25,747 nt of DNA, from the NCBI RefSeq assembly GCF_000611645.1, contig NW_014013097.1:1-25747 (forward strand). The letters are read 5' to 3'. Below are positions 9,441-20,239 of this stretch, in pieces; position 1 is the stretch's first letter, and the number at the start of each line of letters is the position of its first letter. The position numbers were made by a program, and so were the translations under genes. This stretch comes from Monoraphidium neglectum. Lineage: Eukaryota; Chlorophyta; Chlorophyceae; Sphaeropleales; Selenastraceae. The notes beneath the pieces were generated by a model, which was given only the letters and a program-made list of their open reading frames with translations, did not search any database and had not been told where the DNA came from.

Positions 9441-10342
9441 CACTCACAAATACGCGTGTGCAATATGTTGAGTTGGGGAGGCTGTCAGGCTTCGTTCAGC
9501 ACTAACCGGTGCGCTTGCGTTTGCCAACAAGTGTGGCAGAAGCTTTCACAAAAGGGGATGCGGGGATGTGCAAAAACAGGCGAATCTGCTGGCATCTCGG
9601 CCAGCAGCCTGCAGCCTTCTCGCTAAACAGTGCCCCTGCTGACGAACACTGACGTCGCCTCGCGGGCAGAGGTGTGTTTTGGGGGGAAAGGGGCGCCAGC
9701 CCTGCCGCCATGTGGTTGTGCTCAGTGCGGCGTGTGAGCCCCGGTGGGCGGGCGGGCAGAAAAAAGCAGGATAAGCAAGTGGCATGAGGCGCACTGCAGG
9801 CAGGTTGCACTGCCGCAAAGCCAAACGAATGCCTCGGCGCTGCCAGCCGCCAGTGGCAGGAAAAGCCAAGGTGTGCCTGCGCAGGCAGGATGATCAATTT
9901 GAAGGCACTGGCAGCACGCACCTGCTGCGTGCGCGCGCGCCGCCGCTGACCCGTCCTCAAATCGTTGGATATGCACAAGCGACGACGCAGCAGTGCTGTG
10001 AAATGCAGCGCACGCCCGCGGGCCCACATCAGAGGGGGCTTCAAAACTGTTCGTGTGTCCAAGGGCTCACACGAAGCTATGGTCAATGCGTCCCCCTTCC
10101 CTCACCCAAAAGAAACGCGATGCTGCACGCCGATGTTCTCAAGGCTGCTCAAGATGCCGCGCACAGGCGCATCGCTTCTGTGGCGACGAACTGCCGCCCG
10201 CAGCGCCGCAGCGCCCCTCACCGACCCGCAGGGCTGCCAAGGAGGACCGCCCCGCTGCCCCCCACGCGCGACTGCACAGTGGGACACGAGCGCGCCGGCT
10301 CGAACCCACCTCCCGCCTCGCAAAATGGAGCCTCTGGCCGCC
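9441..10342. other. Convergent region between RPL12 and CDPK
   Basis: It holds the 3' UTR of the minus-strand CDPK and perhaps some RPL12 3' flank. ORFs of up to 279 codons here are antisense to the CDPK last exon or start at TTG, and none has a recognisable motif. A TTACA at 9409-9413 (TGTAA on the minus strand) is the nearest candidate poly(A) signal I see for the CDPK, which would make the two transcripts overlap slightly. Confidence 0.5.
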
Positions 10343-13300
10343 TCACTCGCGCACGGTCGCGAGGTGCGGCTGCGGCGGCGGGTGCGGCACCGCCATGTTC
10401 CTGTATAGGCTGGCGCCATGCATCCGCCGCTCCCCCAGCCCCGCCGCGCCCCGCGGCCCCGTCATTGAGGGCACCGCCATTGGCGCGCCGGCCATCATGC
10501 CCGGCCAGGGGGCGTGTGGTCGCGGCTCCGCGGGTGCCTGCGGCTTGGGCTCCGGCTTTGGCTCCGCCCCGGCGTCTGGCTTGGGCTTGGGCTTCCCCTC
10601 AAAGCCGCCAAAGTCGAACCTGAAGTTTGGAGGCGGAACGTTCCAGCTCTTGTCTTTGTACACGCTGCCGCCCTTGCCCCCTGCGTCCCCCTGCTGCGCC
10701 GCCGCCGCTGCCGCCGCCGCCCCCGCCGCCGCCGCGCCCGCGGCGGCGGCCACGGCCAGCGCTCCTGGGCCGTCGGCCCTGCTGGCGCCCGTGCGGCGGT
10801 GCGTCGAGCCGTCTGGGCCGTGGAGGGACGCGTCCAGCAGCGCCTGCAGGCGGCCGACGCTGCCGGGGCTGGCGAAGTCCAGGCGCGCGTCATATTGGTC
10901 CAGGCTGTCGAGGGACCCCACCTGGAGGGTTGACAGGTGTTTCATGTTGGTTGCTGGTTTTTGGAATCAGACCAGATCAAGTGGGGCCAAGCGATTGGCC
11001 AGTTCTTGGGGAGTGAAGCTGCACAAGAGGCCTGACGCATCCCAGGCTTGCGGGATGTGAGCAGCACACAAGAATCATCTTCCCCTGGACGTGTGGGCGC
11101 CGCCCTGGTAACTGCAACGCGCGCCTGCCGCAGCCGTGAGCCGTACTCCTTCCCTCCCCTCCCCGCGCCGCCCCCGCGGGCTGCTTCGCGCCGCGACCCG
11201 CACCCGCAGCAAGTTCAGAAAGCCGTCAAAGTCCAGCCCGTCCTCAAGCCCGCACGCCACGCCGCCGCCGCTGCCGGCGCCGCCGCCCGCCTCGGCCATG
11301 ACCCGCTCCAGCGTCGCCGCCAGCTCGTCTTCAGGCAACTTCGCCCGCAGCGACGCCACGATCTCCTCGGGGCTAAGCACGCCGTCTGCATTGGTGTCGA
11401 GCGCGCTGAACGCGCGCCGCGCGATGGCGACCCACGCGTCCACGTCGTTCCGCTGCAGCGCGCCCCAGTCGATCTGCGACGCCGCGAACGCCGCACGGCG
11501 CACGCGGCCGCTGCCGCTGATGTCCATAGCCTCTGCCAGCTGCGCGGCCTCGCCCGGCCGCAGGCGGAAGCCCATCCGCTCGAGCGCCTCCGCGGCCTGC
11601 GCCGCCCCGATCGCGGCGGCGGCGTCGCTGCCGGTGGNNNNNNNNNNNNNNNNNNNNNNNNNNNNNNNNNNNNNNNNNNNNNNNNNNNNNNNNNNNNNNN
11701 NNNNNNNNNNNNNNNNNNNNNNNNNNNNNNNNNNNNNNNNNNNNNNNNNNNNNNNNNNNNNNNNNNNNNNNNNNNNNNNNNNNNNNNNNNNNNNNNNNNN
11801 NNNNNNNNNNNNNNNNNNNNNNNNNNNNNNNNNNNNNNNNNNNNNNNNNNNNNNNNNNNNNNNNNNNNNNNNNNNNNNNNNNNNNNNNNNNNNNNNNNNN
11901 NNNNNNNNNNNNNNNNNNNNNNNNNNNNNNNNNNNNNNNNNNNNNNNNNNNNNNNNNNNNNNNNNNNNNNNNNNNNNNNNNNNNNNNNNNNNNNNNNNNN
12001 NNNNNNNNNNNNNNNNNNNNNNNNNNNNNNNNNNNNNNNNNNNNNNNNNNNNNNNNNNNNNNNNNNNNNNNNNNNNNNNNNNNNNNNNNNNNNNNNNNNN
12101 NNNNNNNNNNNNNNNNNNNNNNNNNNNNNNNNNNNNNNNNNNNNNNNNNNNNNNNNNNNNNNNNNNNNNNNNNNNNNNNNNNNNNNNNNNNNNNNNNNNN
12201 NNNNNNNNNNNNNNNNNNNNNNNNNNNNNNNNNNNNNNNNNNNNNNNNNNNNNNNNNNNNNNNNNNNNNNNNNNNNNNNNNNNNNNNNNNNNNNNNNNNN
12301 NNNNNNNNNNNNNNNNNNNNNNNNNNNNNNNNNNNNNNNNNNNNNNNNNNNNNNNNNNNNNNNNNNNNNNNNNNNNNNNNNNNNNNNNNNNNNNNNNNNN
12401 NNNNNNNNNNNNNNNNNNNNNNNNNNNNNNNNNNNNNNNNNNNNNNNNNNNNNNNNNNNNNNNNNNNNNNNNNNNNNNNNNNNNNNNNNNNNNNNNNNNN
12501 NNNNNNNNNNNNNNNNNNNNNNNNNNNNNNNNNNNNNNNNNNNNNCCGTAGAGCTCGCGCAGCGCGCCGCCGACGACGCTCGCGCCCCCGCTGCCCGAGC
12601 GGGCCAGCGGCGCCGCCGCCGGCCGCCCGCCCGCCGCGACGCCCTCGCCCTCGCCCTCGCCCTGCTGCTCCTGCTGCTCCTGCTGCTCCTGCTGCTCCTG
12701 CTGATGTTCACGCGCTGCCGCAGGGGCGTCGCCCTCATCAACCCCTCCAGCTACAAGGTCCTTTGAGGACCCCGATGCTGCGAGCGCTGCGACGGCGCCG
12801 GGCCGCGCGAGCAGCTCCTCTGCTATCAGCTGCAGCACGCCGCGGCGGAACAGGCTGCTCTGGGCGAAGCGCTGGATGCGCTGTACCACCGAGGGCTCGA
12901 TCTGGCGGCCCGCGCTGCGGTCGGAGCTGTCGCCGCGCAGCCAGGGGTGCTTCAGCGCCTCCTTGGCGGTGGGGCGCTGGGCCGGGTCCCTGCGATGGTC
13001 AAGACGGGTTGCGCGGGGCTGGATGGGCGTATGGGGAGAATTGTGTGCACGTGTGCCCGTGTGTGCATGCGCAGGTGTGTTGTGTGCGGAGGGATGAGCA
13101 CATGTAAGCTGGCCGTGGCAAGGTTTTCGGAGTTTGTCCCGCAGGACCAACCGCATGACAGCGCCCAGCAGCAGCTCTGAGCGGCGCGCCAGCAGCCAAA
13201 GGCCGGCCTGCCGCCAACAGCCCTCGCCTGTTCAGCAGCGTGGCCACAAAGTCCTTTGCCTCGTCGCTGATGCCGGCCCACCAGGGCATGTTGTAGGCCA

Positions 13301-15510
13301 CCTTGGGGGCAGATAAGAAAAAGTCAGGAGGAGGCCCGGCAACCGGCGCAGGGCTGGCGATAAGGCACCACGGGTGCCAGAGGACTGCATGGGGGCAGGT
13401 CTTCGGTCACTGCATGCATGCCAGCGCCCTTAAAAGCCGCTTGTCGTGCACAACAACATGACGAGGTTTTGGGTCTGACCGCCTGTACAGCGCCAGCCGC
13501 GCAGCCTGCATGCATCCGCAGCTCGACGCGGGTCGAGCGCGACGCACCTTGTCGCAGAGCACGCTACGCCAGACGGCGCTGATGGAGGGCGCGAAGGGGT
13601 TGCGGTGGTCGTCAAACGGCAGGCGGCCGGTCAGCAGCTGGTGCGCCATGACGCCGGCAGACCAGAGGTCAGAGGCCGGCAGCACCTGGGAGGACAGCAC
13701 TTCGGGGGCCATGTACCTGTTAATTATGAGAGCGGGCAAGGGGGGTCGAGGGGTCTGTTGGGGCTCAGATTGACTGGGGTGGGAGGCTTTTTGGCAGGCT
13801 TTTGTGGCATAGGTGGGATGCGGGCGTAGGTGTAGGTGTGGGTTTGGAAGTGGTGGGGTGCAGGACGAGGCAAGCGGAACCAGCGCCGTTTGACAACGGG
13901 AACGAGGCGAGGGTGAAGGGGAGCAAACAGAGGCGGGTCAGTCGACGACGTGGCAAACAAAGCCCACGCGGGGGGCGCCGGTCTAAGCCGGCGCGGCGCA
14001 AAGCATGGCGCTATGGCGCGCCGCGCACCAGGGGGTGCCCTCCAGCCCCAGGTCTGAGCGCGGCAGGGCGGCAGGGTCAAAGGGCACCGCGAGGCCGAAG
14101 TCTATGGCCTTGAGGGGGGAGCGGTCGCTGTCATCCAGCAGCATGAAGTTGCCCGGCTGGCGGGGGCAGGAGGAGGAGGAGGGCAGGGGGTGGGGGCAGC
14201 GGCAGGGGGGAGGGAGGGGATTTACGCGCCAGCTGCGGCAGAGGAGCGGTGCAGTAACACTGGCAGGCGTCGCGCGCAGCATGCGGCATGCAGTGCGCCT
14301 GCATGGCAAATCAGCCCGTCCGCAGCTGGCTCGGTGGCACCGGCCGGCTCGGCGGCCCCCGCCGCCCATTGGGGGCGCGGGCTCTGCCGTGCGGTCGCGG
14401 CCGCGCACCTTGATATCGCGGTGCAGGATGTGGTGCGAGTGGCACTGCGCAAGCGTGCGCAGCACGGCGCGCATGTAGGATGCGACCTGCGTGGGGGCGC
14501 CGGGGAGCGGCGCGCGCGTGTCAGCCACAAGCGCCTCTGCTTCCTCACCGCGGCCACACCGACACCCATCACTGCAAACATCATTGACAACGGGTCCATG
14601 CACATGCATGGTACGCATGCAAGCATGAACAACAACCCTGCCGCCGCGGCCCCGCCGTGCAAGAGCACCCGCCCCCCGAACCAGCCAGCCGCACCGTGCG
14701 CTCAGAGTAGTGGCGCTCTCCGATTCGGTGGTGCAGCTCCCCGCCGCGGCAGAGCTCCTGCACTATGTAAACACTGCCGTCGTCCTCAAACGCGTCCACG
14801 AGCCGCACTATTGCCAGGCTGCCCGCCAGCCGCCGCATGACCTCCACCTCGCGCTTTATCGCGCCGGCGTGGCCGCGGCGCTTCGACTCGGAGGCGTCCG
14901 CAGGCAGCGCCTTGGGCAGGCACTTGCAGGCGTACTCGGCGCCGGTCTCGCGGTCGCGCGCCACCCGCACGACGCCGTTGCCGCCCTGCGGGGGGTGGGG
15001 GGCAGCATGGGGAGCGCAGAGGCGCCGTGCCGCGAGGCTTCAGCGCGTGGTGTATTGGCGCCCGCGTGCATTGGCGTGTTGGTCGGCACTGCACCGCTGT
15101 CCCGCCCCGGCCGCGCGGCGCTGCACCGCTGTCCCGCCCTGTTCGGCAGCTCATGATTTTTAACAGCCCCTTTGGGCACAGCTCCGGCCCGTACGTGCTC
15201 ACACCTTGCCAAGCTCGCGGCCCAACTCGTACTTCTCCTCGATGTTCTTGTCATAGCCAAACTCGATGACCTGGCGCGACAGGCAGTCGCCTGACGCAGC
15301 GGTGGGTGCATTGGCAAGCGCGCTGGCCACGCCGCTCGCCGCAACTCCGCGGCCCTGATGGATCCCGGTGCGCACGGGAGGATTGCGAGATTGCGACATG
15401 CCAGTGTATTGATGCACACCACGACTAGGGGCTGGCATCGAGGGCGGAGCCAATCGACCCCCTCTTTGCTGGCCCTGGAATACACTTCCATCTATAGAAA
15501 GTGGCAGCAT
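10343..15510 (-). CDS. CDPK: Calcium-dependent protein kinase (CDPK), interrupted by an assembly gap
   Basis: A Ser/Thr kinase directly activated by Ca2+. Visible exons: 15510-15205, 14985-14695, 14486-14409, 14156-14029, 13716-13548, 13301-13228, 12989 to gap, gap to 11204, and 10921-10343. All junction phases agree. Kinase features: Gly loop GKGGNGVV (~101-108), Lys123 in YACKCLPK, Glu148, HRDIK (221-225), DFG (244-246), GTPWYMAPE rebuilt across the split Trp268, and DLWSAGVM. PGNFML follows HRDIK where most plant CDPKs have PENF. A junction-like segment (VQRIQRFAQSSLFRRGVLQL) is followed by a QEQ/GEGE-rich insert. After the gap, one EF-hand loop is canonical (DTNADGVLSPEE, 11363-11398), the one before it is degenerate, and the last lacks a loop. 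The ~190-aa tail is Ala- and then Pro/Lys/Glu-rich. There is no Gly2, so no N-myristoylation. Confidence 0.92.
11638..12545. other. Assembly gap (908 N) inside the CDPK gene
   Basis: A run of 908 undetermined bases falls between the kinase/junction part (ending ALRELY) and the later EF-hand exon (starting TGSDAAAAIGAAQ). It should hide the first EF-hand and probably at least one intron. That both flanks read in the same frame through the Ns is not evidence of continuity, because the N count may be arbitrary. Confidence 1.
12990..13227 (-). other. Probable GC-AG intron in the CDPK
   Basis: Exon 6 ends CTGCTGAACAG and the intron starts GCGAGG. The acceptor is ATCGCAG before GGACCCGGCC. Splicing with GC gives TLLNRDPAQRPTAKEALKHP, the exact subdomain XI pattern of kinases. 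The nearest GT option, a few bases downstream, would insert about three residues (RGL). All other introns modelled in this window begin with GT. Confidence 0.75.
15089..15139. repeat. 19-bp direct repeat in CDPK intron 1
   Basis: CTGCACCGCTGTCCCGCCC occurs at 15089-15107 and at 15121-15139, separated by 13 bases. It is a small local duplication within an intron. Confidence 0.9.
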
Positions 15511-16345
15511 GATTAAGCTTCTTTTGAGGATTGCGCTTGATAGTGACGCTAGGGCTAGATTTCGGGGCGCTGATGTGGCAACCGGGAATGGCGTGTGTGT
15601 GGGCTAGAGGTTATGCATAATCATCAATAAATCATGTGCATGGGGAGAAAAGGGGCGAATTAATTGGGGACTGGGATTCAAGCGGCCTTCCAGCAGGCGC
15701 ATGGTCAGGCACATTGCCTCAGTGACGGTGCCTCTTCTACCATCACCACCAGGGTGAGCGTGCTTTGACAAAACTTACGTGCTGCTGGCTGCTTAGCTAA
15801 TATAGACGAAATTCCGTCGTAGCATGCATGCATTGACGAGGGTTCGATTACCGTGGGGCGCCCAGAGTGGTCACCACCGTAGACACCGCACACGGCAGAT
15901 GTGGCAAGCAGCAGTGTGCTCAAAGCGAGTGGGGCTGCTTAGCTAATGATGGTGTTCGCAAGAGGGGGTTGGGTGTGAGTTTGCAGCAGGTGCAGTTTAC
16001 TGTGCTTGAACATGTTCAGTACCTCTTGCCGAGCAAGCCTCTGTAAGCTGGTCTGATCATCTGATGGTGCTGGGCTCACCCTCGCTACGTTTGATGCAGC
16101 TGAACTTCTTAATGCAATGAGGCAGTGTTGTTACAAACATGATTATTGTGGTATTCACGGGACTCGACTAACGTGATGCCTCACACCACCCTGCGGGGAG
16201 TGGGGCGATCCACAGGGTTTTGGAGGCAATTGCAGCAGGATGCCAATCTCTGGTCAGTCACCCCATCTCGTGTCAAACGCCGGTCGCTCATGGTGCATGT
16301 TTGCAGCATTTTGCCCCTTCTGTCGACCCAAATGTGATCAGCGAC
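15511..16345. other. CDPK upstream region and VHA-c'' 3' flank
   Basis: This stretch separates two minus-strand genes. The left part should hold the CDPK promoter and leader; it is AT-richer (15520-15660), but I see no clear TATA box. The right part is the VHA-c'' 3' UTR. No ORF here carries a motif. Confidence 0.55.
16131..16135 (-). terminator. Candidate poly(A) signal (TGTAA) for VHA-c''
   Basis: The plus strand reads TTACA, so the minus strand reads TGTAA, about 210 bases past the VHA-c'' stop. This is the usual chlorophyte poly(A) motif at a plausible distance. Confidence 0.5.
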
Positions 16346-17732
16346 TCACTTGGCAAACCCGGCGTTTCCGGCCATGATGATGCCGACGATGACGCCAAAC
16401 AGCCCCAGCGCGCTGCCGAAGATCTCGACCACCAGGATCTTGACGAACAGCGTAGAGTTCTGCGCGTCCGACAGCGCGCAGCTGCTGCCCACAATACCCA
16501 CGCACATCCTGGGGGTTGGGTGGGGTGTGCGGCGGACGTGAGGGTTTTGATACAAAGCGGGGAAACGGGAAACGTGCCAGGGTAGCATTTGTGCACAGCG
16601 TAACCTGTATGGAACGAGAACCAACTTCCGCGCCAGCAGCAGCGGGTCGACAGTTTCACGCCCAGCATTTTGCAGCTGCATCAATGCCCCCATGCGCGTG
16701 CCCGCGCCTGTGAGGCTGCGCGCCTTCCCCTGGTTGGGCCTCTGGGGCCCCCACGTGACACCCGTCTGCACCCACCCGCACACGAGGTTTGACAGCCCGC
16801 AGGTCAGGCCCGCGGCAAAGATGGCGTATCCAGCTGCCATGTTGCCCCTGGTGAAGAGGCCCTCCTCGATGGTCACGGCCTCCAGCTTGGTCTGCAGGAT
16901 GATGGCCACGATGACGCCATAGATGGCCACAGCCTCACAGAAGATAATGCTGGACAGGTGGGGCCGTGCAAGATGTGGCGCACGCGTTCGTAGGTGTGAG
17001 TGAAACCGCACGCGTTCGCGTGCTTGTGATAGCGAGGCAGGCTTGCCGGCATGCGGCATACACAATGTGAAAGGTGGCCGCAAGCAGAGTTTGGCAGGGG
17101 CTGGGCCTGGGTGCAGGAGGTGGCCGCAAGCGCAACCCGAGCATCGCGCTCCTGCAGCAGCTGGTTGGGTTGGGCCGGGCGCGCAAGACCGCTGCAGAAT
17201 GGCCCACCTGATCAAGTTTTTGGACGTGATGCGTGGTACGCGGACAGCTGCCCCCACCAAGCTGCTGCCGGTGATGAAGATGCCCCTGCGCAGGCGCCGG
17301 CAAGGCAGCGGTCTGGATTTGCAGGCGTGACGTGCCCAGCACACAACAAGCGCGCGATGAACTGTTGTTCTTTCCGGTCTGCTAAACATTTCAGTGCTGG
17401 GGGCAAGTTCGTAGTGCGTTACTGCACCCCTCTCCAGATGGCCCGTGCATGCGTGAGTGTGCCTGCCGCAAGCCTTGTGTGCATGCCCGTGTTAGTGGTG
17501 CCTGGGGGCGGGGGGCTGCTTGTGCCGCTGCTCACCATGCCGCCCCAAGAATGGAGGTCCCCACGCATAGCGCAACGCCGACCACAGCATAGAAGAATGG
17601 GGATATATTCCGGAACAGCAGCCAGAGATAGGGCCAGTCGATGAAGCGGTCCGCGGAGCCCACATTGATGGCGAAGCTGAGCGCTGCAATGGTGAACGGC
17701 GCCAGCAGCCAGAAGCCTGTCTGCAGGACCAT
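16346..17732 (-). CDS. VMA16: V-type H+-ATPase proteolipid subunit c''
   Basis: A rotor-ring proteolipid of the V0 sector that carries protons across vacuolar and endomembranes. Exons are 17732-17536, 17285-17208, 16949-16776 and 16508-16346. All introns are GT-AG and phase 2, giving 203 aa, normal for the subunit. The protein has the extra N-terminal hydrophobic segment that separates c'' from c (FWLLAPFTIAALSFAI), then GVALCVGTSILGAAWGIFIT, PRITSKNLISIIFCEAVAIY, GYAIFAAGLTCGLSNLVCG and IVGSSCALSDAQNSTLFVKI. The proton-carrying Glu is residue 97 in IIFCEAVAIYG, rebuilt across the exon 2/3 junction. The start ATG at 17732 gives a short hydrophilic end before the first membrane span. It is divergent from the PP2C gene. 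Confidence 0.96.
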
Positions 17733-18244
17733 CGCACCGCTCGATCGCCGCTGTACGCGGCTCTCAAGGGCAGTAAAGCAAGCTAGCGGCCACCGGGGGA
17801 CGGGTATAGACCTGGGGTCTCACAGGGGTTGTGCGTCTGATCTGGGAGGAAGCTTCACTTGAGGAGAAGGAAAGGCTTATTCAGTCTCGTCCAAGTAGAA
17901 CGTATCTGGGTCTTCAACGCCAGGACAACGCGGATGAGCAAGACGCGAGAGTGCAAACGGTGGACCGTCGCTGCCAGGTCGCCGCGGTCGTCGAAAGTGT
18001 ATTTGGACCCGCGTCCGTCCACTTATAGACCACATCCAACCGAAAGCAGCTCGCAACCACCACTGTCGTGTCTCGTGCCTTCGGCACCGACATTTGATCT
18101 GCTTGCACCGGCCATCCGAGCTTATACACGCCTGAAATCAACCTCTTGACGCCAGTCATATCCCTGCAGCTGCGCGGGGTCGCGCCTTTGGCACCCCAGG
18201 CATTTTACCGGGCATGTGGGCAGCAGCATGCTAGAGAGGCCATC
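17733..18244. promoter_or_regulatory. Divergent VHA-c'' / PP2C promoter region
   Basis: 512 bases between opposed start codons. TATA-like CTTATAGA (near 18023) and CTTATACA (near 18120) sit upstream of the PP2C start, and CTATACC lies on the minus strand near 17808 upstream of VHA-c''. None is a perfect TATA box. Both leaders must lie here. Confidence 0.45.
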
Positions 18245-20239
18245 ATGTTCAGCAACGGAACTCTGACGCGCACGACCAGCCATGTATCCGACGCCATAGT
18301 CAGCGGCGGTGACACGCGGTGCGCGCTGGGTGCGGGCGGGTGGTGATGGGGCCGCGCCGCGCAGCGGCCATGCGCGCGTGGCGCGGCCTTCTGCGCTGGA
18401 AGGCGTTGACCGCCCGCCGCCCGCTCGCATGAAACGGTAGTACGATGCAATACGGCAACCCCATGCTCGTGCAGGGCTGACGGCAAAGTGAGCTGCGGCT
18501 TTGCGCTCTTGAGGGGCAAGCGCCCGCAGCAAGAGGACTATGCATTCACTCAGGTCGGCCGCGATCGCGCGTCACAGGGCACACAGAACGTGCAGGGCCT
18601 TAATGCCTGTGTGTCACACCGCCCACGTCACGGCGACCCTCCTGGCCGCGAGCCCAGCAGCTGGTCGGGCCCAAAGCTGCTGCTGCCGCGCGGGCCCACC
18701 TCATCTCACTCCCGCTGGGCCCCGAAACCAAACCGTGCGCAGTGGAGCCAGATCCCGGGGGCGCCGGCGGGGGAGCAAGTGGGGCTGTTTGGCGTATTTG
18801 ACGGCCACGGTGGCACAAACGCCGCCGACTACGTGCATGGCCACCTTTTCAACAACCTCCTGCGCAATGAAAACTTCGCGACCGACGCCCGCACCGCCAT
18901 AAGTGAGCCCCCAGCCCTGCGTCGCAGAGCAGACTTTCCGCCTGCACGATGAAGGGCGCGGGCGCAGTCTGTGGGCTGCCGCTGCTGGCTGCTGGGCGGC
19001 CGCGCACGTTTTGCCCCGCACCGCCCCGCAAAGATGCGCGCTCGCGCCCCTGCTCTCTAATCGGCCCCCGTGGCTGTGCCCCCGCCGCACTGTACCGCCA
19101 CAGCTGAGGCCTTTGAGCAGACCGACTCGGAATACCTCAAACAGCACGCCACAGCCACTAGAGATGACGGGTGCGCGGCTGTGCCCCACTCGACTTGGCC
19201 CAGCAATCATGGTGCATGCTGCACGAGCTGCTTGCAACTGTGTCGCGGCAGGCGCGCTGGTCATGTGAACGCCATGGTCATATGAACTCAACATACTGCG
19301 GGTGTTTGGCTGGAATGCGAGCAGGGCTTATCAGATGGACACACACCCGCTGCCCCCACGTGCCAGGTGCACCGCCGTCACGGCTGTGCTGCTGGGCGAG
19401 CGGCTACTCGTGGCCAACGTTGGGGACTCGAGGGCGGTGCTGGCGCGAGGCGGCAAAGGTGCGGCGCGCGGGAGTGGCCGCCGTCAAAGAGGCTCGCGCG
19501 CATCTCTTGATGCGTGGCTTTGGGCACGTCTGCCATGGCAGGGTGTCCTGCACAGTTGTCCCCTCACAGTGCACCCCCTTGTTTGCTGCGTTGCCCAACC
19601 CTGGCGAATTTTCGTCACCTTTCGCGGACAGCCGTGCCCCTGAGCGTCGACCACAAGCCCAACCTGCGGGAGGAGCGCCTGCGCATCGAGGACGCCGGCG
19701 GCGTGGTCGTGTGGGCCGGCACGTGGCGCGTCAGCGGCGTGCTCGCCGTCAGCCGCGCGTTTGGCGACCGGCCGCTCAAGCGCTACGTGATCCCGACGCC
19801 GGACGTGCGCGAGGAGGCGCTCTCCTCTCGGGACGACAGCGTGATCCTCGCGTCGGACGGCGTCTGGGACGTGCTGTCGAATCAGGTGGGGCCCCGCAGG
19901 GAGCCTGCCGGGACGCTGGGACCATGATTGAGCAGCCTGCAGGCGCCTCGGCTGTGTGAGCACCCGGGCGTGGAGGCCGGTCAGGAGAAAACAGGGCGCC
20001 GGGCATTCACATGCAGATTGAGCTAGCAGCGGCTGCGCCGTTGCCCAGACGCCCCTGTGCTGTTGCCCAGACCCCGCGCCTCCGCTTTTCCCGCCTGGCG
20101 CGGCCGCCCGCAGGACGTCGTGACGCTGGTGCAGGGCATCCCTGATGCGCAGCGCGCGGTGCGGCGCGTGGTGGAGGAGGCCTACTCCCGCGGCAGCATG
20201 GACAACATCTCTGCCGTCGTGCTCAAGCTGCGGATGTAG
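18245..20239 (+). CDS. Protein phosphatase 2C (PPM family), plant type
   Basis: A metal-dependent Ser/Thr phosphatase. Exons are 18245-18318, 18475-18553, 18752-18902, 19104-19170, 19367-19458, 19632-19885 and 20114-20239. All introns are GT-AG and every phase closes, giving 280 aa. Motifs in order: [10 protein letters not shown] (38-47), [10 protein letters not shown] (63-72), [70 protein letters not shown] and [11 protein letters not shown]. The metal-binding acidic residues (E45, D46, D68 and the Asp of ASDG and MDN) are present. The N-terminus [16 protein letters not shown] resembles the short leader of WIN2-like plant PP2Cs, which supports the start at 18245 and the CG|G split Arg. The acceptor at 18751/18752 is preferred; a nearer AG after GGGGG would drop eight residues. 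No targeting signal or TM is seen. The substrate is unknown. Confidence 0.94.

Noticed and set aside
9784..10623. 279-codon plus-strand ORF beginning at an ATG
   Set aside because: Overlaps the CDPK 3' UTR and last exon antisense, is Arg/Ala/Pro-rich and has no motif.
10053..11060. 335-codon plus-strand ORF
   Set aside because: Antisense to the CDPK last exon and its 3' flank; composition is a by-product of GC-rich coding DNA.
11638..12545. Long ORFs that run through the N gap on both strands
   Set aside because: Translation through Ns is an artefact. Only the minus-strand flanks show real CDPK motifs.
18488..18553. GTG start at 18488 for the PP2C
   Set aside because: The residues before it (ADGKV) match the family leader, and an upstream ATG exon (18245-18318) joins in phase, so this is internal.
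15205..20239. CDPK and PP2C proximity as a kinase-phosphatase signalling module
   Set aside because: A V-ATPase gene lies between them, strands differ, and eukaryotic neighbours are rarely functionally linked; nothing in the sequence supports it.
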